A DNA stretch of 18,688 bases from Saprospiraceae bacterium (GTDB lineage: Bacteria; Bacteroidota; Bacteroidia; Chitinophagales; Saprospiraceae). Made by a program: the position numbers and the translations under genes. Within the stretch, counting starts at the first letter, position 1. Each line of letters opens with the position of its first letter. The notes beneath the pieces are model-generated. The model saw only the letters and a list, made by a program, of their open reading frames with translations. It ran no database searches and was not told the DNA's origin. Location of the stretch: positions 1 through 18,688 of the forward strand of contig JALZWC010000312.1 of assembly GCA_023300255.1 (NCBI GenBank). Direction: 5' to 3'. Shown here piece by piece: positions 16,101-18,688 of this stretch.

Positions 16101-17940
16101 CTCCTGTTGATAAGTCCCAGTAATTGACACCACCAGAATTAACGAAGGTACCAAATGGATCTAATGAAGTACCAATTACTTGATTGGTTCCTTTAATTAG
16201 CGCTATCCCCCCTTGCGCTGTTTCACTATGTGGGCGAGGGATATTTGGTGCAATTTCAAAAACATCAAAAGAGAAAAATTCTCCACCTCCTATGCCTTCT
16301 CCATTATTAGCACCAACCGTAGTGTTAGGACCAGCTGTCCCATTATTTTCAATAATAAAAGTACCATCTCCATTAGGCGTAGCCTTCATTATATCTCCTC
16401 CAGTAAAGGCACTATATAATTCCGTTTGTCCTGTAGGACCATAATTCAAATAGCCTAATTGGTTACCGATACGATCCATAAATCCAATGACCATATCCCC
16501 ATTAGCATCAAATTCTATATCTGATAAAATAGGTGTCGGATGAACGATAATACTAGCGTCACCAGATACAAAACATTCTTCTGGCACTTCTGAAGTCCAT
16601 GGAAACCATCCTCTATCATCATTACAACTTCTAGAAGCTAAGCCCTTTTGAAAATCTAGACTAAAATTTAAAACCTCTGAAAAAGTAGTACCATCCAGAC
16701 GATAAACAATTGCCTTTAAATCTGATTTAAGCCCACTAGTTTCTGCATCACATACGCCTCCTACATATATTTCTTCATTGTATATTTGTATACCAAAAGG
16801 TCTAAACTCGCCGCCACTACAACCTGGATCAGGAATAGGATAGCTTTGTAAATTAGCAGCTGTAGGCGTACCTGAACTAATATCAATGACATGCAGCATT
16901 TTATCCGATAAACCAATAACATATAGCGTATTGCCATCTGCTGACATTGTTAAACCACCCATTCCTTTTTTTCCAATATCATCATAAGCCATTGGATCAT
17001 TAGAGGGTAGATTAATATCCCCCGAAAGGCCTCTATCCCCATTGCTTGGATAAATACCAATATTCGCCCCTAAGTCATTTAAATCAAAAAATGGACTTAC
17101 CATAGAGGTAGTTCCATTAATATCTACTTTATAAATACCACCTAAACCTAGTGATCCTAAACCGACGTGTCGCTTTAGGAATGCAGAGGTATAAATTTCT
17201 TTAGTTATTTTATTATAAGTTAGTCCCCAAGTGGAACCAATTTCTTTCGTAGTTGCAATGTAATCAGGAGCTGGTCTTACTCCTTCGTAACTAGTATTAA
17301 ACATTACTAAAGCGCCGTCTCCACCAGCATTAAGTGCCATTGGGTTACCATTAATATAACATGGAACGACTAGCTTCGGATCTTCTTCGCAATAATCATC
17401 AGGATTAGCCAAACCAATACTAATATCACAACTTGGACTAGTAATAAATTGAACCGTAGTTCTTGATTGAGTGGCACTAAATCCAGATTGCATATAAAAC
17501 AAATCCTCAGGCGTGCTAAACTCAATCCTATACTCTTGTCCATCCACTAAACTAGGAAAAAAATAGTCTCCATTTTCATCTGTAACAGTAGTGCCTACTA
17601 ATTCACTCTCTCCAGATAAACCACAGCTAAATAGATTGACTTCGATTCCTTTAATTCTTTTTCCAATTTGATCATCCAAACCATTATAATTGAAATCTTG
17701 GAAGGCATGCCCCCCAATCACTCCTGGCCCACCAGGACAAGGCATTAACAATTCAGCAGTTGGAAAAGAAAAAGCACTTATTTCTTTTGGTAGCAATATA
17801 TCTGCTGCTTGAGCAGTATTAATATTACATAAAGCTATTACAACCAAAAAAAGCCTTATAAAAGGCATTGGTAGGTATATATTTTTATTAGAGCTATTGA
17901 ATTTATTCCAATAGACGCTTAGTATGGTTGACTGTCTCAT
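4156..17940 (-). CDS. Giant T9SS-exported SdrD_B/SprB repeat surface protein
   Basis: An uninterrupted frame of about 4,594 codons. The modules in order are signal peptide, one SdrD_B-like domain, a propeller-like region, 20 SdrD_B-like domains, three HYR-like domains, about 14 SprB-like repeats, a fibronectin-like module and a T9SS type A sorting domain. Such proteins are exported across the outer membrane by the type IX system and act as surface adhesins or gliding-type filaments; SprB of Flavobacterium is the best-known relative by repeat type. Function here is inferred from architecture only, since no catalytic domain is recognised. The SdrD_B units carry DxNxDG-type calcium-binding loops. 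Start choice is uncertain: a TTG at 17980-17982, ATG at 17938-17940 (used here) and ATG at 17866-17868 all lie in frame, and the last gives the most compact signal peptide. No clear Shine-Dalgarno separates them. The gene stands alone and converges on ruvB. Internal near-identical repeats make it prone to recombination and assembly collapse. Confidence 0.93.
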   Translation of the reverse strand: MRQSTILSVYWNKFNSSNKNIYLPMPFIRLFLVVIALCNINTAQAADILLPKEISAFSFPTAELLMPCPGGPGVIGGHAFQDFNYNGLDDQIGKRIKGIEVNLFSCGLSGESELVGTTVTDENGDYFFPSLVDGQEYRIEFSTPEDLFYMQSGFSATQSRTTVQFITSPSCDISIGLANPDDYCEEDPKLVVPCYINGNPMALNAGGDGALVMFNTSYEGVRPAPDYIATTKEIGSTWGLTYNKITKEIYTSAFLKRHVGLGSLGLGGIYKVDINGTTSMVSPFFDLNDLGANIGIYPSNGDRGLSGDINLPSNDPMAYDDIGKKGMGGLTMSADGNTLYVIGLSDKMLHVIDISSGTPTAANLQSYPIPDPGCSGGEFRPFGIQIYNEEIYVGGVCDAETSGLKSDLKAIVYRLDGTTFSEVLNFSLDFQKGLASRSCNDDRGWFPWTSEVPEECFVSGDASIIVHPTPILSDIEFDANGDMVIGFMDRIGNQLGYLNYGPTGQTELYSAFTGGDIMKATPNGDGTFIIENNGTAGPNTTVGANNGEGIGGGEFFSFDVFEIAPNIPRPHSETAQGGIALIKGTNQVIGTSLDPFGTFVNSGGVNYWDLSTGDVRDPGYVIFRSGSNSISTFSKANGLGDVATLCSLAPIELGGRIWVDVNTNGIQDPCEMILSDISVTLYTSDGTEVGTTVSNASGDYFFSDDIIRPNEEYFAVFGSATQTQTPLALLDIYTPTAKNIGMGPNTNLNDSDVQVGNILGITNALYIPIATAGPGSVSHANDAGFFEIPPPVGANITGQVFDDLNQDGLQSSGEPYIEGIVITLFNADGTIVATTETDNNGNYIFQNVLEGNYYVGVNLQTSVDGAVLDVEPTALDAGDDTLDSDFDPNTGQTSTFVFDPNDGNKDFDAGVFRPSGMINGIAFDDFNGDGIQDANEPAIGGITVTLLDCNDAVIATVTTDEGGNYSFGDLDKGDYKVRFDPSGNNTGVANYIASPKGEGTDDTKDSDIDNSFTSDCVSIFLDPIEIDGGFVVPKTTITGTAFEDINADGTRADTDLPIAGITVILSDCKGNEIARTITDDSGNYVFDNLEFGDYEVQFDQVGNENGIDHYEASPKDVGGDDTKDSDIDAQFNSDCVSLMENPIVIDAGFNEPKATVVGSAFEDLDGDGIQDPEEGLILNLIVSLVDCDGTIVATTITDEFGNYSFGDVSAGDYKIVFGTPLDTNGNEFSATEQNAGDDDTIDSDIGADNSTECTSLEPNSDNDISAGFVPPSGEINGFVFYDENKDGIQDAGELGIPGVTVELQDCKGTVIASTVTDNNGNYSFTGNLSNDYILVFNSATNTNGITDFTTSPKGAGGDESLDSDTNIITNASDCVSFDPSKGLEIDAGFFRPTGILQVSVFDDLNGNGIHDIGEPAIQGVTVILQNCEGNDIATTITDINGSYSFGDILAGNYQIAFDPSTNVRGITNYHASPTGFDSDIDPLTNTSVCFFFDPITGFMIQAGFVQPTGTLTGFVFNDLNQDGIQDANEPFFGGITVALQDCNGLTVATTISNPDGSYSFDEVLLGNYKVVFNPTTNTEGISGLVASPSGNDSDIDPATNTSDCVAFDPEKGLGIDAGFYEPVGAITGTSFEDLDGDGIQDPDEGLIIGLTVSLVDCNGTIIATVLTDEFGNYSFGMVAAGDYQIVFGPPTDINGNEFSATQQDAGDDDTIDSDIDPATNSTSCISYDPVVNTNINAGFIPPTGDLMGTVFNDENRNGIQDPGEIGIEGVTVRLQDCNGLTIETTTTDQNGNYTFTNLLSNSYQIVFDGATNTDAIPNLIASPKDVGGNDSLDSDINSNSNTDCLPFNSSEGLDVDAGFFQPTGTLTGVVFNDINQDGVLDANEPFFGGITVALQDCNGLTVATTVSNPDGSYSFDEVLVGDYQVVFNPTTNTEGINNLLTSPRGNDSDIDPTTNASECVAFSPDKGLEIDAGFYEPVGSITGTSFEDSNEDGIQDPDEGLLIGLTVSLIDCNGTVVATALTDEFGNYSFGMIAAGDYEIVFGSPTDTNGNEFTATEQNAGDDDTKDSDIDPATNSTGCISYDPVENTNINAGFIPPTGDLMGTVFYDENRNGIQDAGEIGIGNVTVRLQDCNGGTIETTTTDNNGNYTFTNLLSDSYQIVFDESTNTDGIPDFTASPKDVGGNDEFDSDINNTNTTDCLPFNAGEGLDIDAGFFRPSGSFIGSIFNDLNGDGIQDANEPGIGGVTVELQDCNGVVVATTTTNPDGSYTFDDILEGNYQVYFNPNTNTQGIPNFEASPEGGDSDINPSTNTSECVAFDPTKGVEVNAGFTQPTGTLVGIVFNDLNGDGIQDANEPGIGGITVELQDCNGAIVATTTTNPDGSYSFGDIILGSYQVFFNPNTNTQGIPNFDTSPEGGDSNINPSTNTSECVAFDPEKGAEIDAGFVQPTGTLEGVVFNDINGDGIRDANESSIGGVTVELQDCNGVVLATTTTNPDGSYSFGDLLLGSYQVYFDPNTNTDGNSQGIPNFETSPSGRDSDIDPITNTSECIAFDPAQGAEIDAGFTQPLGTLIGLVFEDLNGNGIQEANEPSIGGVTVELQDCNGVVLAVTTTNAGGNYSFGGLLLGDYQVYFNPNTNDRGIPDFETAPSGGDSNINPSTNTSECIAFDPNVETEIDAGFTQPTGIIMGTVFNDVDGDGMQEPGEGAIEGVTVSLLDCNGTVLATTTTNENGNYYFEDRTVGSYQVVFDVNTNTDNILDYQNSPENRGDDTMDSDIDPITNTSDCFQFNPTIGADIDAGFIQPVGELMGTIFNDIDADGMQEPGEVGIRGVTVVLLDGDGTTIGTTTTDANGNYFFTNLISGAYQVLIDPATNSAGIDDYMNSPANQGDEAMDSDINPSTNRSDIFTFVAAEGGDIDGGLFQPAEPVVIGNMVFKDCNKNGILDAGETGQGGIVVMLSGTTMLGDAVNQQTQSNQDGTYQFNIGRPGIYQVMFVIPDDLTGIEFSPQNIGDNDLIDSDANPRTGIVAAFEVESGEIVSHVDVGVTDLAAPLIFNVPPDITVSCNNPPDRPTAVKAVDNCDPKVEVAFDERVEERSCGSSIVRTWTAEDECGNITRKQQTITIRDEEAPVITLSNALLAGIPNGGSITFDCDALPEFDENDIIATDNCDTDLTIEFVDLIRREGNCQVDGYLTEMTCGWRAIDDCGNETEYIITITVVDTRAPMLNNIPVDATVNLSEGQPIPPVPTNIGATDNCDENISIQFEQTQTEDTACGYDLIRTWTAIDNCGNKEAVSQTISLIRDCVCPGELSDGQMVLHAACDGSTGGMILFNLTADARYYEFDFVPNLGIPNSLGNARTDLPLGTYNIVVTYKGAADCKETYNINIGTMETATISIADSKKASCGQADGFVSLAPASFQYVWSDGIAGAQRSDLPAGTYKVNYTDDNGCLGSTEITVEEPENCICLNFTIDVLQNTSPSCSGGTDGNLIVLARGGRETVLYEWSNGSAGTTLSNITAGMYTVIATDGNGCQTQEEIMVMAPESVMLTINQTNGGCGEKGVIDLHAQGGTGPYTYHWSTGATSQDLLAVPTGSYTVTVTDANNCTNTSNTIISNGGAIDIQLGKQLPTCSDNSNGIVFATVTGGKAPYVYQWSDGSTAKDLRNISKGDYSLVVTDVDGCQSAAQISVEAPSAINILLTPKTYCDKSIGDISATVTGGTAPYTYRWNFGATTAVVQNLITGTYSLTVTDGAGCEATEVITLNVPAAFAINPIVVSPSCANTVGSISLNASGGMLPHTYTWSNGSTESSLEGISTGTYSATVVDQRGCSLIYTETFSSIAPLDGSSSTINPSCADGTDGQIMVEVTGGTQPYSYQWQTGATTKDLTGVGAGLYNMTVTDANGCQFIFTEGLLRTGPITISVQQRTDALCESANGSLSIAVQGGAAPYTYRWNTGATSTSLTNLVAGNYEVTVTDTKGCMVNQLFVISSDCTCPSPLYTQIMVNNAKCGNSNGSIMIMVDQLERYTFDWGAVGTVGAANNERRNLPAGQYNVRVTYAGQMACSEIIAVTVGNSVAGEATVVANVPAACDQNNGQIELAPATFIYQWADGVLGYNRTNLAPGVYDVQVLDDNGCSSTKQVSVTRTACNTPTIPTAPTCRITAALNITSNPTCDDLSAAIEVIAIGGQVPYTYQWNLGTIGNIQNPRGLSIGTYEVTVTDAGNCTATARIIVAAPNCGTPTNPTTPTTPTVPTTPSCEVLISLSTVNAKCAGEPSGTAAVTVIDGKSPYTYLWSNGQTTAEVADLLAGVYSVTVTDAKGCIGVEATTVTAPTALSFMHEIVGGDCDKVEVAFSGLGGTSVWKWICDGQEGAINETILLRPGTYTCFVMDNQWCSSSTQTITIEAISQENCGGSVVPEEGQFQFTEFEGKIKGETFAALEWVTKDEVHQGSFLIEHSTDGNQFEVIGIAITAIGPTLVGGYNQLTTLPNFGSNYFRIKYVDVIGNTVISEVIELFKKLPRSADKAIVYPNPIAEEYTIDFLRPIEEDKEMIITNNLGRIIDRMIIPAGTIKYALDAATYKAGIYTLMVSNKGTQNTTIRFVKLEL
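4159..4410 (-). other. T9SS type A C-terminal sorting domain
   Basis: The last 84 residues begin ADKAIVYPNP and continue through ITNNLGRIIDR and AGIYTLMVSNKG to a terminal FVKLEL. The YPNP motif, the central NxxGR segment and the G-x-Y-x-L/V strand are the hallmarks of the T9SS type A domain (TIGR04183 type). It directs export through the outer membrane and is normally removed by the sortase PorU. This gives strong support for surface location or secretion. Confidence 0.9.
4411..4756 (-). other. Fibronectin-like pre-sorting module
   Basis: About 110 residues just before the sorting domain. They show the pattern common at this position in Bacteroidota secreted proteins: an EFEGKIKGETFAALEW strand pair, the FLIEHSTDGNQFEVIG motif, then NYFRIKYVD. 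The fold is inferred to be an FN3-like beta sandwich. It probably acts as a spacer or helps present the sorting domain. Confidence 0.6.
4757..8050 (-). repeat. Array of about 14 SprB-like repeats
   Basis: Tandem units of about 70-80 residues share a core: a cysteine near the start (NPSC, PTC), a GG-x-xPYTYxW strand, SxGxTT/ATS, LxxGxYxVTVTD, then NGC or KGC. Eleven or so are close matches to the SprB repeat (PF13573 type). Two are variant units with an RxNLPAGQYNVRVTY-like core, near 5730-6000 and 7790-8040. Pro/Thr-rich linkers interrupt the array near 5195-5265 (NPTTPTTPTVPTT) and 5495-5530 (NTPTIPTAPT). Each unit has an early and a late cysteine that could pair. SprB repeats are known from gliding adhesins, so a stalk or adhesive role is likely. 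Confidence 0.85.
8051..8808 (-). other. Three HYR-like cysteine-containing beta domains
   Basis: Three consecutive domains of about 80-95 residues, starting near 8806, 8570 and 8290 on the minus strand. Each begins with an AP-x-I/L motif (AAPLIFNVPPDITV, EEAPVITL, RAPMLNNIPVDATV) and contains a DNCD segment and a WTAxDxCGN or WRAIDDCGN segment. The spacing resembles HYR-type immunoglobulin-like domains found in extracellular proteins. They separate the SdrD_B array from the SprB array and are probably structural. Confidence 0.7.
9904..11295 (-). repeat. Four tandem single-domain SdrD_B copies
   Basis: Units at 10951-11295, 10606-10950, 10249-10605 and 9904-10248 are close copies of one another (FNDLNGDGIQDANEPGIGG, VELQDCNG, TTTNPDGSYSFGD). 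Three are 345 bp. The third is 357 bp because of one 12-bp in-frame insertion (residues DGNS, 10375-10386). The pattern indicates recent one-domain amplification. Confidence 0.85.
11296..12360 (-). repeat. Three-domain SdrD_B supra-repeat, second unit
   Basis: This unit of 1,065 bp (355 codons) comprises subtype C (12016-12360, 345 bp), subtype A (11656-12015, 360 bp) and subtype B (11296-11655, 360 bp). It is adjacent to and matches the unit at 12361-13425 domain by domain, including the diagnostic EPFFGG of C, NEFxATxQ of A and IETTTTD of B. Confidence 0.85.
12361..13425 (-). repeat. Three-domain SdrD_B supra-repeat, first unit
   Basis: C (13081-13425), A (12721-13080) and B (12361-12720) are of the same sizes and order as in the neighbouring unit. 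Upstream domains at 13426-14490 are also of A, B and C types but in the order A-B-C, so they are an older arrangement rather than a third identical copy. Confidence 0.85.
15994..17390 (-). other. Beta-propeller-like region
   Basis: About 450 residues between the first and second SdrD_B domains. Short hydrophobic strands recur with GxxxxxxGxxLYVIGLSD-like and IYKVDI, VYRLDG, FEIAPN patterns (for example WGLTYNKITKEIYTSAF and GGLTMSADGNTLYVIG), suggesting repeated propeller blades. It also contains several cysteines (PGCSGGEF, GGVCDAET, SRSCNDDRG, EECFVSG). I do not recognise a specific enzyme or a catalytic motif. A ligand- or glycan-binding head at the tip of the stalk is a reasonable guess. 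Confidence 0.5.
17400..17725 (-). other. N-terminal SdrD_B-like domain
   Basis: The motif IGGHAFQDFNYNGLDDQ opens the domain, followed by GIEVNLFSC, TVTDENGDYFF and SPSCDISIGL. It is the only SdrD_B-like unit on the N-terminal side of the propeller-like region. It has both of the cysteines conserved in the main array. Confidence 0.75.
17806..17868 (-). other. Signal peptide core of giant protein
   Basis: Reading from the ATG at 17866-17868, the sequence is MPFIR, a hydrophobic LFLVVIALCNI, then NTAQA followed by A. This is a standard Sec signal with AQA before the cut. If translation begins at 17940 or 17982, the same signal carries a 24- or 38-residue N-terminal extension. Confidence 0.8.
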
Positions 17941-17988
17941 AGTAGTAGGATAGAAGTTTCTAACGCAAATCGGTCCAGTCAATTAGCA

Positions 17989-18027
17989 ATTGGTAATCAG
18001 ATATTAGGTCATCGTTTTTTTACCAAT
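17989..18027. repeat. Inverted repeat ATTGGTAA / TTACCAAT
   Basis: Perfect 8-bp arms at 17989-17996 and 18020-18027 are separated by 23 nt that include a T7 run. The structure lies just upstream of the possible start codons of the giant gene, so it would fall in its 5' leader or promoter. Confidence 0.4.
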
Positions 18028-18077
18028 CACTAACCGTACTAGACGCTTTGTGTGTGTTTTTTGTGGGGGGAACAAGT

Positions 18078-18106
18078 ATTAGGGGGAATTGAAAATTACT
18101 CCTAAT
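18078..18106. repeat. 13-bp hairpin with GAA loop upstream of giant gene
   Basis: ATTAGGGGGAATT (18078-18090) and AATTACTCCTAAT (18094-18106) pair at 11 of 13 positions across a 3-nt loop. It sits about 140 bp upstream of the ATG at 17940. It may be a leader hairpin or binding site; no terminator-like T tract follows in the giant-gene direction. Confidence 0.45.
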
Positions 18107-18343
18107 CAAGAAGTAAATATGGTATGGGGGAAGAATACCAATTTAAAACCATTCTAATATCCGAATAGTCGACTACAGTAAGTTTATAGTGTATTGAAAT
18201 ATAGGTATGAGGATATAATTAGTATAATATATTTTATAAAAAATTATATCGCAAATTTGAGATGTGAGTGTTCTTGCTTTTTGTATAACAAAACTAATTG
18301 TAATATATGGAAATTAAAAGTTTGTACTACAATTTTGAGCATT

Positions 18344-18373
18344 AATTTGTGACAAGATATTATGTCACAAATT
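18344..18373. promoter_or_regulatory. Perfect 11-bp dyad AATTTGTGACA / TGTCACAAATT
   Basis: Arms at 18344-18354 and 18363-18373 match without error across 8 nt (AGATATTA). TGTGA and TCACA half-sites are present but 12 bp apart, not the 6 bp of CRP-type sites. It may be an operator for the giant gene or for an unseen gene to the right. Confidence 0.45.
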
Positions 18374-18527
18374 ATATTAAATTTTATTTTATAAATGCCT
18401 AATACAGCTAGTAATTTCTTTGTTAGACTCTATTTTTTAGTAGCGAAATGATGACATATTTACGGAAGGTGATATTTGCTCGTTTTATAAAAAAATAAGG
18501 CTGTTTTTGAAAAAATGTAGTTAAATT

Positions 18528-18643
18528 TATCTATGTGACAACAAGAATTGATACTTTTAGCTTTAATGATATGAGTGTGTAAAGAATTGGGGGAAAACAC
18601 ATAATGTTGACGAATTTACCACATAGATACATAGTTCACATAG
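18528..18643. repeat. CTATGTG/CACATAG repeat cluster
   Basis: TATCTATGTG (18528-18537) and CACATAGATA (18620-18629) are perfect 10-bp inverted arms 82 bp apart, and a further CACATAG follows in the GTTCACATAGT stretch near 18634-18643. Short CACATAG-type repeats are commonly seen between genes in Bacteroidota. No function is assigned. Confidence 0.5.
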
Positions 18644-18688
18644 TATTACTCCTTATCAGGTAGCTACTAGACTTACTAGACACTAACC

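Larger units (their letters stand above)
17941..18688. other. AT-rich region upstream of giant gene, no gene seen
   Basis: About 750 bp with no convincing coding frame on either strand. It contains four inverted-repeat structures, listed separately, and several G runs of 5-6 (18065-18070, 18082-18086, 18126-18130, 18589-18593). It presumably holds the promoter and leader of the giant gene, but no good -7/-33 pair was found. The next gene to the right is outside the window. Confidence 0.65.

Noticed and set aside
4826..16444. Many 60-134-codon frames on the plus strand, and some on the minus strand, within the giant gene
   Set aside because: They are antisense or out-of-frame shadows of the repetitive gene. 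Several recur at the repeat period, as expected from repeated DNA rather than real genes.
18065..18130. G-quadruplex-forming region from G5-6 runs
   Set aside because: Only three G runs occur here, separated by 11 and 39 nt, and the fourth is more than 450 nt away. The loops are too long for a credible quadruplex.
18289..18296. TAGTTTTG (minus strand) as a -7 promoter box for the giant gene
   Set aside because: The box fits TAnnTTTG, but it lies about 350 bp upstream of the likely ATG, and the nearest TTG is 33 bp further, too far for a -33 partner.
18344..18373. CRP/FNR-type binding site
   Set aside because: Half-sites TGTGA and TCACA are 12 bp apart instead of 6, so the standard site is not met.

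Overview
The window looks like Bacteroidota chromosome, most likely from the Saprospiria or a related marine or sludge lineage. The evidence is a type IX secretion (T9SS) C-terminal sorting domain, SprB-type and SdrD_B-type repeats in one giant surface protein, a BatA-type membrane protein, AT-rich intergenic DNA, and a TAnnTTTG-type -7 box ahead of ruvB. The genus cannot be fixed from the sequence alone.

Layout. Positions 1-147 hold a truncated copy of a dispersed inverted repeat and a short 21-bp-period repeat. Positions 148-2178 (-) encode a BatA/von Willebrand A-like membrane protein. Positions 2179-2998 are a repeat-rich intergenic region between divergent genes. It carries a composite palindromic element starting with TAGAATAGAGA, two smaller dyads, a MITE-like element with nested inverted repeats, and the putative ruvB promoter and leader. 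Positions 2999-4018 (+) encode RuvB, the Holliday-junction branch-migration ATPase. Positions 4016-4153 hold a second copy of the TAGAATAGAGA element, which fills the gap between convergent genes and starts on the ruvB stop codon. Positions 4156-17940 (-) encode one giant secreted protein of about 4,594 residues. Positions 17941-18688 are AT-rich, contain several inverted repeats, and show no convincing gene.

The giant protein accounts for about three quarters of the window. From N to C terminus it has a signal peptide, one SdrD_B-like domain, a roughly 450-residue beta-propeller-like region, 20 more SdrD_B-like domains, three HYR-like cysteine-containing beta domains, about 14 SprB-like repeats with two Pro/Thr linkers, a fibronectin-like module and a T9SS type A sorting domain. 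It is probably exported by T9SS and anchored at the cell surface as an adhesin or gliding-type filament. Its SdrD_B array shows layered duplication: two adjacent three-domain units of exactly 1,065 bp, then a run of four single-domain copies of 345 or 357 bp.

The three genes do not form an operon or an obvious pathway. RuvB is housekeeping DNA repair, the BatA-like protein is an inner-membrane protein of uncertain role, and the giant gene is a surface or accessory function. I found no CRISPR array, tRNA, rRNA, transposase or phage gene. The most notable signals are the architecture of the giant protein, its paired cysteines, its nested duplications, and the repeat elements packed around ruvB.
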